DNA of 64,000 nucleotides from the NCBI GenBank assembly GCA_012934845.2, contig WNNJ02002347.1, positions 1 through 64,000 of the forward strand. Direction: 5' to 3'. Positions 56,601-60,325 of the stretch are shown here, piece after piece (the first letter of the stretch is position 1; each line of letters starts with the position of its first letter). The translations under genes and the position numbers were made by a program. The notes beneath the pieces were generated by a model. The model was not told where the DNA came from and ran no database searches. It saw nothing but the letters and a program-made list of their open reading frames with translations. The stretch comes from Pomphorhynchus laevis (taxonomy: Eukaryota; Acanthocephala; Palaeacanthocephala; Echinorhynchida; Pomphorhynchidae).

Positions 56601-57302
56601 TTGGTTGTTTAAATATTTACTTATTCAATAATTCAATTTGCGCAAAATAATTAAAATTTTTGTTTCTATCAGAACTTATCTTTATCAAGTTTGTAAAATA
56701 AATTTGAATATTTTTTATTAAAATTAAGTTATCCAGAAAAAACACTCACCGGAGTTGATAGCTAGAGCCGACACATTAGGGAATTCGCAATCTATACTTA
56801 AAACTTCACATGTAACCTAACATAGTAAACAGAGAGTAAGTATCTGTCATTTAAGTATACAACTTTACAAGTATATTCAAAGCTTGACCAGGATCGATCA
56901 GCGGCCTAATAGAACGATCTATGCGGAACAGCGTGGCAATGAAATACTGACATTAAATTTACCTATCATCCTTGCAACTAGAATTTCTGAAACCGATCTA
57001 CGAAAATCTCGTCGTAAGAAATTTGTAGGTATGCGACCAAATGCAGACGACTTTAAACGGAAATCGACCTATATATTTGAAGTTAATAAAAAGAAAAAAT
57101 GATTAAAGCATACCGACAACGGAACAAATGACATATCATTATTTTCATCAGAATGCTTATTTGCAATAACAGTAACTAGAACAGCGGTCTCATTGAGCTA
57201 TAAAGTCAATGCAATATAATTGGCACAAATATAGCATTTACTCGTCCGAGAACTGAGCTGTCTGACAATCGGGCGTATTTGTTAACATCGAATTTAAATG
57301 AC
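23512..57302 (-). CDS. PNPT1: Polyribonucleotide nucleotidyltransferase (mitochondrial PNPase), spliced, 5' end not found
   Basis: This 3'-5' exoribonuclease phosphorolytically degrades RNA, in animals mainly in mitochondria, as a trimer. Thirteen exons give about 688 residues with all splice phases consistent: a first RNase PH core (1 to ~190), a helical linker, a second RNase PH core (~260-490), KH (~500-590) and S1 (~600-660). Key residues are kept: LRRD in the FFRR-type RNA loop, NGSSSMAS (phosphate-binding serines), LSDI and GDMDLK (catalytic Asp, Asp, Lys). Human PNPT1 is 783 residues, so roughly 60-90 N-terminal residues with the targeting peptide are missing. They probably lie upstream of 57302. 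Upstream introns are 44-52 nt; later ones are 2.3-8.4 kb and packed with transposons. No defect was seen in the exons, so it is probably functional. Confidence 0.93.
23721..23962 (-). CDS. PNPT1: PNPT1 exon, KH end and S1 start
   Basis: Encodes [20 protein letters not shown], then [20 protein letters not shown] and [20 protein letters not shown] followed by WQK. It matches the KH third strand and helix (TISQVDEETFSVFAP) and the S1 start ([21 protein letters not shown]). Donor GTCAGT; the following intron is 23671-23720 (50 nt). Confidence 0.93.
24000..24440. other. AT-rich intronic DNA
   Basis: First part of the 2.3 kb PNPT1 intron 23963-26231 as it lies in the window. No recognisable gene, element or RNA was seen. 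Confidence 0.5.
24425..24475 (-). repeat. LINE 3'-tail word shared with 60705-60750
   Basis: The minus strand reads TTGAGCTAATGCTCGTATGTTGTTGATTG. The same tail (TTTGAGCTAATGCTCGTATG) follows the LINE at 60768-61181. Here it lies 0.3 kb downstream of an RTE fragment, beyond a minisatellite. It may be a LINE tail recognised by more than one family, or a remnant of a separate copy. Confidence 0.55.
24473..24660. repeat. Minisatellite, ~20/40 bp unit GAGCATTATTTC
   Basis: GAGCATTATTTCTTCGTCAT, TATTGAGCATTATTTCATCT and close variants alternate for about 190 bp (TGAGCATTATTTC occurs at least six times). No coding or RNA function is evident. Confidence 0.85.
24748..25700 (-). mobile_element. RTE-type LINE fragment (endonuclease and linker)
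   Basis: Read on the minus strand from 25635: [40 protein letters not shown] and [10 protein letters not shown], the RTE (craniofacial development protein 2-like) endonuclease. It then continues from 25140 with [40 protein letters not shown] and [20 protein letters not shown] to WKEYFGNQ, the RTE linker before the RT. The RT itself is missing. Same strand as PNPT1, inside its intron. Confidence 0.85.
25701..26231. other. AT-rich intronic DNA
   Basis: No gene or element recognised between the RTE fragment and the PNPT1 KH exon. Short near-repeats around ATTCTAACAACATAATTC / ATTCTAATAATATAATTC occur at 25815 and 25930. Confidence 0.45.
26232..26399 (-). CDS. PNPT1: PNPT1 exon, KH domain
   Basis: Encodes [19 protein letters not shown] then [20 protein letters not shown] and RLSQST. 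GVGG takes the place of the KH GXXG loop (family VGPGGYNLKKL). Acceptor CACAG. The donor is GTTTTA at 26231; reading on past it gives a short nonsense tail to a stop, whereas splicing to 23962 continues the KH fold. Confidence 0.9.
26459..26489 (+). ncRNA. Compact hammerhead-like hairpin
   Basis: CTGAAGA (26459-26465), one base, GGTG, an 11-nt loop, CACC and GAAA (26486-26489), followed by TATCAAA. Compared with 23083-23056 (minus strand) and 60298-60325 the two core words are kept while the helix II pairs change (GGTG/CACC, GCTAAC/GTTAGC, GCTAGT/ACTAGC). Such motifs occur at the ends of Penelope-like and related retroelements. No NUH strand was identified, so this is a core-like motif, not a proven ribozyme. 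Confidence 0.35.
26490..27359. other. AT-rich intronic DNA
   Basis: First 0.9 kb of the 8.4 kb PNPT1 intron 26400-34825 as seen from its 3' end. AT-rich without a recognisable gene or element. Confidence 0.5.
27360..28140 (-). mobile_element. Probable LINE C-terminal fragment with internal duplication
   Basis: Open minus-strand frames read [40 protein letters not shown] and [17 protein letters not shown], which resembles the region downstream of the RT in LINEs (a ...L.P.. Y...VW... Q.K.L... pattern), but similarity is weak. A 96-bp segment (27706-27801, repeated at 27802-27897) encodes the 32-residue block beginning [20 protein letters not shown] twice in frame. A cellular exon remains possible. 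Confidence 0.35.
28600..30150 (-). mobile_element. LINE reverse transcriptase remnant (minus strand)
   Basis: From 30010 downwards: [40 protein letters not shown] and K, matching the pre-RT region of invertebrate CR1/jockey-like LINEs (P..LLK..A..L..PL...FN.S...G..P..W..A.V.P.PK). Near 29400: the catalytic [10 protein letters not shown]. Frames are broken by stops. The endonuclease end of what may be the same element lies at 33400-34270, with a plus-strand LINE (30690-33260) nested between. Confidence 0.6.
30690..33260 (+). mobile_element. CR1/L2-like LINE, near full length but broken
   Basis: Plus strand: endonuclease pieces ([27 protein letters not shown] at 30890-31030; [20 protein letters not shown] near 31105), linker, RT with [20 protein letters not shown] (32080), [32 protein letters not shown] (motif A, 32370), and the catalytic YADD in [11 protein letters not shown] (32630). 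It closes with the 3' end word AAAAATAAATC near 33240. There are at least four frame changes. Same family as 20740-21580. It inserted into the minus-strand LINE around it. Confidence 0.8.
33400..34270 (-). mobile_element. LINE endonuclease remnant (minus strand)
   Basis: Minus strand near 34230: [20 protein letters not shown] (family ..ILVGDFN....W), then in another frame [13 protein letters not shown] and ANSDHSSI, the S/TDH motif of APE-type endonucleases. It is heavily decayed. Probably the 5' part of the element whose RT is at 28600-30150, split by the nested plus-strand LINE. Confidence 0.45.
34300..34680. repeat. Direct repeat, three copies of ~80 bp
   Basis: TTCAAAGTTAATAAAAATAAA followed by ATATTTTGTCGTGTAAAAAA occurs at about 34330, 34485 and 34628; two copies continue with TTTACTCAGGGATATTTAGT. 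It lies just downstream of the 34826-34892 PNPT1 exon, within the intron. No coding content. Confidence 0.8.
34826..34892 (-). CDS. PNPT1: PNPT1 exon, end of second RNase PH core
   Basis: Encodes [20 protein letters not shown] and SR, matching [24 protein letters not shown]. Acceptor TTTAG, donor GTACGA. It lies isolated between a 5.9 kb and an 8.4 kb intron. Confidence 0.88.
34893..35530. other. AT-rich intronic DNA
   Basis: No gene or element recognised. Lies between the PNPT1 exon at 34826-34892 and an antisense Penelope-like tail. Confidence 0.45.
35530..36801 (-). mobile_element. Penelope-like element, 3' portion (minus strand), broken
   Basis: Starts with the element's tail sequence (near 35534, compare 9870). 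Two overlapping copies of the RT C-terminal part follow (about 36030-36360 and 36400-36790). Minus-strand reading at 36730-36500 includes [40 protein letters not shown] and [20 protein letters not shown]. It is interrupted by the repeat array at 36802-38819 and resumes at 38832. Broken fossil. Confidence 0.8.
36887..36959 (-). ncRNA. Hammerhead-like domain, family A copy
   Basis: Reverse-orientation copy with all helix and core words identical to 38322-38394. Confidence 0.6.
37257..37329 (-). ncRNA. Hammerhead-like domain, family A copy
   Basis: Reverse-orientation copy with all helix and core words identical to 38322-38394. Confidence 0.6.
37583..37655 (+). ncRNA. Hammerhead-like domain, family A copy
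   Basis: Forward copy, first unit after the head-to-head junction; helix and core words are identical to 38322-38394. Confidence 0.6.
37952..38024 (+). ncRNA. Hammerhead-like domain, family A copy with altered cleavage triplet
   Basis: Same as 38322-38394 except that the GTGTA strand reads GTGAA (38015-38019). The U of the NUH triplet is therefore lost and this unit would not be expected to cleave if the model is right. Confidence 0.6.
38322..38394 (+). ncRNA. Hammerhead-like domain, family A (reference copy)
   Basis: In order: GGACC (38322-38326), GAAA (38327-38330), CAC (38331-38333); GCGTAGG (38343-38349); CACTG (38352-38356), CTGATGA (38357-38363), GGTCC (38364-38368); CCTACGC (38370-38376); GTG, T, A (38385-38389) and CAGTG (38390-38394). 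Helix II is GGACC/GGTCC, helix III CAC/GTG and helix I CACTG/CAGTG; cleavage would follow GTA at 38389. The G after CTGATGA and the C before GAAA form the usual closing pair. A fourth stem, GCGTAGG/CCTACGC, encloses the CTGATGA strand. Family B repeats this scheme with different pairs. Confidence 0.65.
38692..38764 (+). ncRNA. Hammerhead-like domain, family A copy
   Basis: Last forward copy; helix and core words are identical to 38322-38394. Its unit is truncated shortly after the domain at the 12-bp flanking repeat. Confidence 0.6.
38832..39681 (-). mobile_element. Penelope-like element, RT part (minus strand), broken
   Basis: Continuation of 35530-36801 beyond array A. Minus strand: [40 protein letters not shown] and the motif B segment [17 protein letters not shown] near 38985. 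The 345 bp spacer (39085-39425) and a second RT piece follow, up to array B at 39694; a short remainder continues at 40555-40590. Broken fossil. Confidence 0.8.
39745..39819 (-). ncRNA. Hammerhead-like domain, family B copy (inverted)
   Basis: Reverse-orientation copy, core and stems identical to 39984-40058. With the forward copy it forms a large palindrome whose loop holds the tRNA-like head. Confidence 0.6.
39884..39960 (+). promoter_or_regulatory. tRNA-like head with Pol III box A and box B
   Basis: Box A-like AGCTGAGTGGA (39896-39906) and box B-like GAGTTCTAATCC (39937-39948) are spaced as in a tRNA. The ends CACTGGAGC and GCACCAGTG can pair as a degenerate acceptor stem with one mismatch. 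This suggests RNA polymerase III transcription of family B, as for tRNA-derived SINEs. A second copy of the head is at 40283-40360 (box B at 40334-40345). Confidence 0.6.
39984..40058 (+). ncRNA. Hammerhead-like domain, family B (reference copy)
   Basis: In order: GGGTC (39984-39988), GAAA (39989-39992), CG (39993-39994); GTCTGGGT (40005-40012); CAGCAG (40013-40018), CTGATGA (40019-40025), GACCC (40026-40030); ACCCAGAC (40031-40038); GCG, T, C (40048-40052); CTGCTG (40053-40058). Helices: II GGGTC/GACCC, I CAGCAG/CTGCTG, III CG/CG plus a G-U pair, and the enclosing stem GTCTGGGT/ACCCAGAC. Cleavage would follow GTC at 40052. Every stem differs in sequence from family A but stays paired. Confidence 0.65.
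40381..40455 (+). ncRNA. Hammerhead-like domain, family B copy
   Basis: Forward copy in the second unit; core and stems identical to 39984-40058. Confidence 0.6.
40791..40862 (-). CDS. PNPT1: PNPT1 exon with catalytic GDMD..K
   Basis: Encodes [20 protein letters not shown] and TAVQ, matching [24 protein letters not shown]. The GDMD Asp and the following Lys are the catalytic residues of bacterial PNPase (D492 and K494 in E. coli). Acceptor TTTAG, donor GTTTCT. 72 nt. Confidence 0.93.
40885..40995 (+). mobile_element. Penelope-like element N-terminal fragment
   Basis: The plus strand reads [20 protein letters not shown] and RQML, the short conserved segment found upstream of the RT in Naiad/Chlamys-type Penelope-like elements (H..TGDL.I..N..LR.L). 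A longer copy is at 41690-41890. Short fossil fragment directly beyond the PNPT1 GDMD exon. Confidence 0.5.
41080..41310. other. GC-richer island, unrecognised
   Basis: About 230 bp with clearly higher G+C than its surroundings (for example TTCTCGGGGCTCGGAGGCAT). No domain was recognised in any frame. Possibly the 3' end of an unidentified LINE. Confidence 0.35.
41690..43970 (+). mobile_element. Penelope-like element (Naiad/Chlamys-like), broken, with an insertion
   Basis: The N-terminal [20 protein letters not shown] and [15 protein letters not shown] segment lies at 41780-41890. A ~620 bp foreign, GC-richer stretch follows (41900-42520), then the RT from about 42525 with [12 protein letters not shown] motif [21 protein letters not shown] (motif B), [13 protein letters not shown] (motif C) and [14 protein letters not shown]. 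The tail with GGGGCCGAAACCTGATAGCA is at 43715-43735, and the end word TTAGCTGATTT is at about 43960. The CxC/HxxT..L segment suggests the Naiad/Chlamys group. Broken fossil. Confidence 0.75.
41900..42520. other. Foreign insert in Penelope-like copy, unrecognised
   Basis: A minus-strand open frame at 42339-42010 (about 109 codons, includes [20 protein letters not shown] and [13 protein letters not shown]) has higher G+C and different codon use from its surroundings. I do not recognise the product with confidence. It resembles the conserved tail of unclassified invertebrate mobile-element proteins. Confidence 0.35.
44032..44117 (-). CDS. PNPT1: PNPT1 exon after the 42-nt intron
   Basis: Encodes [20 protein letters not shown] and KCVILSDIN. 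Joined to LMDAG of the preceding exon it gives [18 protein letters not shown], matching the family DAGVPIKAAVAGIAMGLV without a gap. The Asp of LSDI is a catalytic residue. Donor GTGAGT. Confidence 0.9.
44118..44159 (-). other. PNPT1: 42-nt in-frame intron of PNPT1
   Basis: GTTTTCGCGAA...ATCTTAG, 42 nt (14 codons) with no stop in frame, so the surrounding DNA reads as one uninterrupted 866-nt frame. If translated it would insert 14 residues ([14 protein letters not shown]) in the strictly conserved DAGVP...VAGIAMGL segment of the active-site core. Removing it restores family spacing. GTTT donors are used by two other introns of this gene (40790 and 26231). Confidence 0.85.
44160..44897 (-). 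CDS. PNPT1: PNPT1 exon, linker and second RNase PH core
   Basis: 738 nt. Encodes [11 protein letters not shown], a shortened helical linker, [87 protein letters not shown] and LMDAG. These are the hallmark motifs of the second, catalytic RNase PH core, including the phosphate-binding SSS. Acceptor TATAG. The donor is GTTTTC at 44159, not the later GTGAGT, because a 42-nt intron follows. Confidence 0.93.
45040..47110 (+). mobile_element. LINE with RT and C-terminal restriction-like endonuclease
   Basis: Plus strand, antisense inside a PNPT1 intron. [22 protein letters not shown] (motif 1-2), [16 protein letters not shown] (motif A, Asp), [15 protein letters not shown] (motif B), [15 protein letters not shown] (motif C region, YLDE for the usual YxDD), and a thumb with [14 protein letters not shown]. 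Then [17 protein letters not shown], a CCHC knuckle (C-x-C-x8-H-x3-C), followed by KRPDG...[10 protein letters not shown], the PD-(D/E)XK layout of R2/CRE-type LINEs. No APE endonuclease is seen. At least five frame changes or stops make it inactive. I do not recognise a named clade. Confidence 0.75.
47340..48070 (+). mobile_element. RTE/CR1-type LINE 3' end, decayed
   Basis: Plus strand: [20 protein letters not shown] and R (RT motif E and thumb), [23 protein letters not shown] and a terminal [19 protein letters not shown] end. The order F.YLGS.LS.DGS...EI..RI, then K.KIY...R...LY, then GRPK.RW matches the C-terminal third of many RTE-like LINEs. Many stops. Same intron as the restriction-endonuclease LINE, same strand. 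Confidence 0.65.
48071..49340. other. AT-rich intronic DNA
   Basis: No gene or element recognised. A 36-38 bp unit, CGTGATAAACTCGGATAAA followed by TATATAAAATATATACT, is repeated two and a half times at about 48860-48960. Confidence 0.5.
49341..49505 (-). CDS. PNPT1: PNPT1 exon, end of first RNase PH core
   Basis: Encodes [20 protein letters not shown] and then [20 protein letters not shown] followed by [10 protein letters not shown], matching LALSDIPF...[29 protein letters not shown]. Acceptor TTAAG, donor GTAAGT. 165 nt. It is more diverged from the family than the other exons. Confidence 0.87.
49506..50290. other. AT-rich intronic DNA with TA-rich low complexity
   Basis: The second half (49900-50120) is almost pure A and T with ATATTATATTATAA-type runs. 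No gene recognised. A piece near 49780-49850 resembles part of the Penelope-like tail region. Confidence 0.45.
50306..50790 (+). mobile_element. Penelope-clade element 3' end with GIY-YIG endonuclease, fragment
   Basis: The plus strand reads [20 protein letters not shown] and LRAA, then [20 protein letters not shown] and a terminal VVNWLDSIQ. This is the GIY-YIG (YIGET..R...RL.EH) endonuclease and C-terminus of a classical Penelope-clade element, a different group from the Naiad/Chlamys-like copies in the window. Downstream, at 50682-50706, CTGACGA, a 14-nt stretch and GAAA mark the hammerhead-like region usual near the ends of such elements. It is a fragment without its RT. Confidence 0.75.
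50940..51700 (-). mobile_element. Penelope-like element fragments (minus strand), broken
   Basis: Minus strand: [20 protein letters not shown] (near 51220), [20 protein letters not shown] (near 51440), [11 protein letters not shown], and MFRYIDD-type motif C near 51640. Overlapping, rearranged pieces of the Naiad/Chlamys-like family seen at 54105. Broken fossil. Confidence 0.7.
51701..52289. other. AT-rich intronic DNA
   Basis: No gene or element recognised. Confidence 0.45.
52559..52665 (+). pseudogene. HSP90 gene fragment (short)
   Basis: Encodes [20 protein letters not shown] and [15 protein letters not shown], the N-terminal ATPase-domain segment LGTIAKSGT..FME....G...[16 protein letters not shown] of HSP90. 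It is nearly identical in sequence to 53575-53685. G+C is about half here, against roughly a quarter in the flanks. It lies in a 329 bp insert bounded by a 46-bp direct repeat (52290-52336 and 52666-52711). Confidence 0.85.
52712..53545. other. AT-rich intronic DNA
   Basis: No gene recognised. ACAAATGAATTC- and CAATAATGCAACTTTTATAGC-type words recur near 53030 and 53510 just upstream of the HSP90 fragments, suggesting a locally duplicated segment. Confidence 0.4.
53550..53925 (+). pseudogene. HSP90 N-terminal domain fragment
   Basis: Plus strand: [19 protein letters not shown], then [16 protein letters not shown] and, in another frame, [20 protein letters not shown], then [20 protein letters not shown] and [17 protein letters not shown]. 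It covers about 120 residues of the ATPase domain (VNN..TI, GQFGVGFYSAY, the GRGT loop). One frameshift at about 53692, an in-frame stop near the start and one near 53862 show it is dead. No introns are visible, so it may be a retrocopy. It abuts the start of the Penelope-like element at 53929. Its G+C differs strongly from its neighbours. Confidence 0.9.
54105..55502 (+). CDS. Penelope-like reverse transcriptase ORF
   Basis: 465 codons from the first Met; the frame is open for 55 more codons upstream without a Met, so the true start is probably lost. Motifs in order: [20 protein letters not shown] (17-50), [19 protein letters not shown] (RT1-2, ~105), [11 protein letters not shown] (motif A, catalytic Asp, ~185), [18 protein letters not shown] (motif B, ~268), [11 protein letters not shown] (motif C, the YIDD pair, ~308), YLDMNIKL (motif D, ~348), then an Asn/Lys-rich thumb ending FLWMDNK. 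The DFSTLYT and PMGGN.SP..AD motifs are typical of Penelope-like enzymes. No GIY-YIG domain follows it. It lies opposite to PNPT1 in a 7.2 kb intron. Confidence 0.9.
   Translation: MNITNNYNREDKINKDMYKVLTKLKDNYIITTIDKASNNFVFICKKLYYDILMKEVNSNDLNVNPTYERSELSFETIITSHCSIMDKKGIKVELDNKTIPILYWNPKLHKNPIIPRFICSAFKCALKPLSVHMNKILIVIKAHFKKYCEVIEINTGIKHYFSINSTKEFLEQAKGINFQNINTYDFSTLYTNLGLVDIKEALVKLINLIFGKIYTYICYNNYNAYLTKIKPSNKYKYMDKIELIESLNILINQNYLKVGTSIFRQVKGVPMGGNSSPIIADLFLSFIEYEFVHNCVKTKSKQYKYMKYMFRYIDDICVFNSNNFYSISEHIYPESLILNKTNINDKEGVYLDMNIKLTLTKTTINLYRKDDIFKFTRNIFLHEHSCIPYNIKYNTLNNEILRIATICNDIGFLQNHLNNLIDTYFKLGYYKNNIKQKIVKYINQHNNIKNKFKLLSGKFLWMDNK
55560..55650 (+). ncRNA. Structured tail of Penelope-like element
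   Basis: Three helices can form: GGCCCC/GGGGCC (55570-55575 and 55601-55606), CTGCTATG/CATAGCAG (55577-55584 and 55619-55626) and TAGAGG/CCTCTA (55590-55595 and 55640-55645). GAAA follows the first and CTGATGA precedes the last. The antisense family at 9825 keeps shortened versions with some compensatory changes. The helices cross one another. Copies are at 43680-43770 and 59010-59110. No catalytic fold is established. Confidence 0.4.
55860..56749. other. AT-rich intronic DNA
   Basis: No gene recognised. Near 56270-56350 AAGCTCTCTTGATAAAAAAT-type words form several short inverted repeats (AAAGCTTTTATGATA and the like). Confidence 0.5.
56750..56816 (-). CDS. PNPT1: PNPT1 exon, first RNase PH core
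   Basis: Encodes [20 protein letters not shown] and NS, matching [23 protein letters not shown]. Acceptor TTAG, donor GTGAGT. The next intron (49506-56749, 7.2 kb) contains the most intact Penelope-like copy and the HSP90 fragments. Confidence 0.9.
56869..56918 (-). CDS. PNPT1: PNPT1 exon, IDRSIRPL segment
   Basis: Encodes [17 protein letters not shown], matching IDRSLRPLFPKGF of the first RNase PH core. Phase 1 at its start and phase 0 at its end. The following intron is 56817-56868 (52 nt). Confidence 0.9.
56963..57068 (-). CDS. PNPT1: PNPT1 exon with FFRR-type RNA-binding loop
   Basis: Encodes [20 protein letters not shown] followed by [15 protein letters not shown], matching VDYRQKYSAAGRIPGNYFRRE...EILTARVI. 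The LRRD/LRRS segment corresponds to the RNA-contacting loop in the PNPase channel. Donor GTAAAT; the following intron is 56919-56962 (44 nt). Confidence 0.9.
57114..57197 (-). CDS. PNPT1: PNPT1 exon, first RNase PH core
   Basis: Encodes [15 protein letters not shown]... ending FVPLS, matching GDTVVLVTVVS...FLPLTVDY. It starts after TATAG and ends before GTATGC. 84 nt, exactly 28 codons. The following intron is 57069-57113 (45 nt). Confidence 0.88.
57242..57302 (-). CDS. PNPT1: PNPT1 exon, start of first RNase PH core
   Basis: Encodes [19 protein letters not shown], matching the family FETGKLARFADGSVVV. Acceptor CACAG at its start and donor GTAAAT at its end. The first base completes a codon from an exon not identified. 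The following intron is 57198-57241 (44 nt). Confidence 0.85.
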
Positions 57303-57349
57303 CTGTGCTAATATTAAAAGAGTGTAATCTCCAAGCTACGTAAGAAATT

Positions 57350-57353
57350 ACAT

Positions 57354-57424
<71 letters not shown>
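57350..57424. repeat. (TA)n microsatellite
   Basis: About 75 bp of nearly pure TA/AT dinucleotides, immediately 5' of the first identified PNPT1 exon. Confidence 0.95.
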
Positions 57425-57427
<3 letters not shown>

Positions 57428-58394
57428 GAACATATATTTTTAAAAATATTTTTAGAGCATAATTTTGAAATATTTTTAGAGCAAAGGAATTAGTTAATCA
57501 ATTGAATTTTTTATTTAGATCTGTATATTTTATTAAGTGTTTTGTGTGATAATAAGGCATTAATTTGAACTTTAAAACTTATTTCTCAATTTTCAAATTT
57601 CACACGGAAAATCCGGAAGAATTGTTATTTTAATGATTTCGTTGAAATTTGTTAAATTGGAAAACTGGTAATTATTAGTATTCATTAGTTTATCAATTGT
57701 CCGATCCGAAATTTTTCATTTCGTTCAAGTACTTGCTGGTTCATTATGTTCCCATCAAATGATGGTATCGAATGACGGTCGCACCATTGTGAAATGTTGA
57801 CAAACAAATGCTTTGTCGAAATAGGTCTTTGACGTTCCCGGTTGAACGTAAGTATGGGTGGTATCATACATACGTCAATGTCACTCGATATAACTTTCCA
57901 GTTTGTCTACCCAACCGAAAAAAAAACAAGATAAATTTTATTATTAGATCTTTACATTTTTGATAAAACTCCTGTGTATCTACAAAAACAAGAAAAAGCT
58001 GTATAAACCTCAATCTTTAAATGTTTACATTTTTGATAAAACTCCTGATCTATTTTCTCACCAGGAGTGTGCCAGGTGAGCGAACCGGAATAAGTAATGG
58101 GCCAGCTACACGGACCGGAATACACTTTATCGAAATTGAACGAAATGCAAACAAGGTTAAATTATATTATCGATGAAGCGGTTGCTAAGCTTTTTATATG
58201 ATTCCGGAAAGTTACAAACATCGTCTAACTTCAATACTCCAACCAGATTTTACCTCCGCTCGAAAATTATTGATAATTATAATATCAAAATATTGATATT
58301 TATATTGATATTTAAAACAGCCAACGTTGAATGAAAACTAGTTTTAAATTTAAAAAATATTTGTTTAATAAATTAAATCGAAGAATAAAAATGC
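57425..58394. other. Upstream region of PNPT1, missing first exon(s) not identified
   Basis: The missing N-terminus and promoter of PNPT1 may lie here, but no convincing exon with a donor of the required phase was found. A minus-strand frame (57867-57685, starts MIPPILTFNRERQRPISTKH) and a short plus-strand frame (58098-58196, includes YTLSKLNEMQTRLNYIIDEA) are open and less AT-rich than the surroundings. Neither was recognised. Confidence 0.35.
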
Positions 58395-59326
58395 TACATA
58401 TAGCTGACTTGTTTTTAAGCTTTATAGAATATGAATTTGTTCATAACTATGTAAAAACTAAATCTAAACAATATAAATATGTGGAATATATGTTTTGATA
58501 CATTGATGATATATGTGTATTTAATTCTAATAATTTTTATCCAATTAGAGAGCACATTTATCCAGAAAGCCTTATTCTTAACAAAACCAATATTAATGAT
58601 AAAGAAGGTGTATATCTAGATATGAACATTAAATTAACATTAACTAAAACTACTATTAATTTATATCGTAAAGATGACATATTTAAATTTACAAGAAGCA
58701 TATTTTTGCATGAGCATTCATGCATACCATATAATATAAAATATAATACATTAAATAATGAAATTTTAAGAATTGCAACAATATGTAATGATATTGGCTT
58801 TCTTCAAAATCATTTAAATAATTTAATAGATACATATTTTAAACTAGGTTACTATAAAAATAACATCAAGCAGAAAATAGTAAAATATATAAATCAACAC
58901 AATAATATAAAGAATAAATTTAAACTCTTAAGTGGCAAATTTTTATGGATGGATAATAAATAATATACTTTGCATTAGAATAAGATACTAGATAGTTATT
59001 TCAGAGGAAATACATCATTAGCATGTATTTGGCCCCGCTGCTATGTTGGGTAGAGGAGTTAGGGGCCGAAACCTGATAGCATAGCAGTTCCTCCTGATGA
59101 CCTCTAATTCTTATTCTGATACAACGTCTGTTATTTATTAGTCAATTCATAAAAATGACGTTTATTTTAAATTTCATTTTTTATTTTTTTAACTTGATTT
59201 AAATTATAGAAAATCTAAAAACAATTATTAATTTTATTATTTAATTATTAAATTTTGATTTAGCATTATTATGTTTTGTTTATTTTATAATTATATAACA
59301 ATACGTAGACTCAGTTAGCTGATTTG
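58395..59326 (+). mobile_element. Penelope-like element 3' part, broken
   Basis: Truncated copy that begins in motif B ([20 protein letters not shown]) and runs to the same end word TTAGCTGATTT as 53929-55859. It is almost identical to that copy. It includes the [20 protein letters not shown] segment, the long open C-terminal frame 58622-58963 and the tail at 59010-59110. Broken fossil of recent origin. Confidence 0.85.
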
Positions 59327-60260
59327 ATTCATCAGTGTATATTCAGCCGTGAAGCAACTATCCGGCATCGGTTAAACGTATTTTTATTTTTAGTGATGCT
59401 TTGAGAATTTTCCAATTGTGTAGTGAAACACGAGAACAAATCCAGTGTTTATCGAGATTCACAATTCTTTTTTGCTCTCGTCGTCTACAACTACGAACAA
59501 ATCAAAAATGGGATTTGACAACTTTTATGCAACCGTCCCCAATGATTAAATAAAGACCATAGTTACAAATGGGACTATGACATCACATAAAATCACTCAT
59601 ATGCTTAATCTAAACGCTCATCTTAGTGACGATTACAAGTTTTTACGATAAACTTTGTGTTTTTACTTTCTAGATTTTAACGTTTGAAGAGTTGCTTTCG
59701 TTGATTTATCTTGCTTGTCTAAAATATGAATAAATCACTCCGGAGTGAGTCATAAACAACGGTTTACACAAACATCAGTATATATAGCCTGACCAATAGT
59801 TATATTTTCAATTCACATGGAAAGTCATGATTAAAATTAATCAAATATATTTTTAATATATTTAAAAAAAATATAATATACAAAATATAATTATATTATA
59901 TAAAAATTACATTAAATATATAAAATATAATTTCTCTAATTATATATAATTAGAGAAAATTGTATAAATCAGATCACAAAAGTATTGTGTTAGTAATCTT
60001 TGTAATCTGCGGGAATAAAGATAATCTACGCCAATAAAATATGAATAATTAAAGCAAATACAGGGAACGCTTTGATAGACAATCAAAACTTGATACTTTA
60101 GCCAAGTATTCATCGATATGCAATTATGCCGGACAAATAAAAGATATACATCCAATTATGGAGTAGTATAAATAAGTTCAATATAATAAGCCCATTATTA
60201 TAATATTAATGTTTAATAATATAAAGCAAAATTCAATAATCATTCATCTTAATATTCAAT
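59327..60260. other. Unassigned intergenic DNA
   Basis: 59327-59760 is somewhat less AT-rich and does not match other parts of the window; no coding similarity was recognised. 59820-59960 is nearly pure A and T. Confidence 0.45.
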
Positions 60261-60297
60261 ATAGCATCTTCAGAAAATCTTCAAAAAATAAATTTTT

Positions 60298-60325
60298 TTG
60301 AAGATGCTAGTGGTTACTAGCGAAA
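60298..60325 (+). ncRNA. Compact hammerhead-like hairpin
   Basis: TTGAAGA (60298-60304; C3 of the core replaced by T), one base, GCTAGT, loop GGTT, ACTAGC, GAAA (60322-60325). A reversed half copy (CTGAAGATGCTA on the minus strand) lies at 60262-60273, as at 23010-23220. Likely a remnant of the same short element. Confidence 0.35.

Noticed and set aside
57685-57867. A 60-codon minus-strand frame as PNPT1 exon 1
   Set aside because: It ends in a stop, has no donor of the required phase and no similarity to the PNPase N-terminus; proximity alone is not enough.
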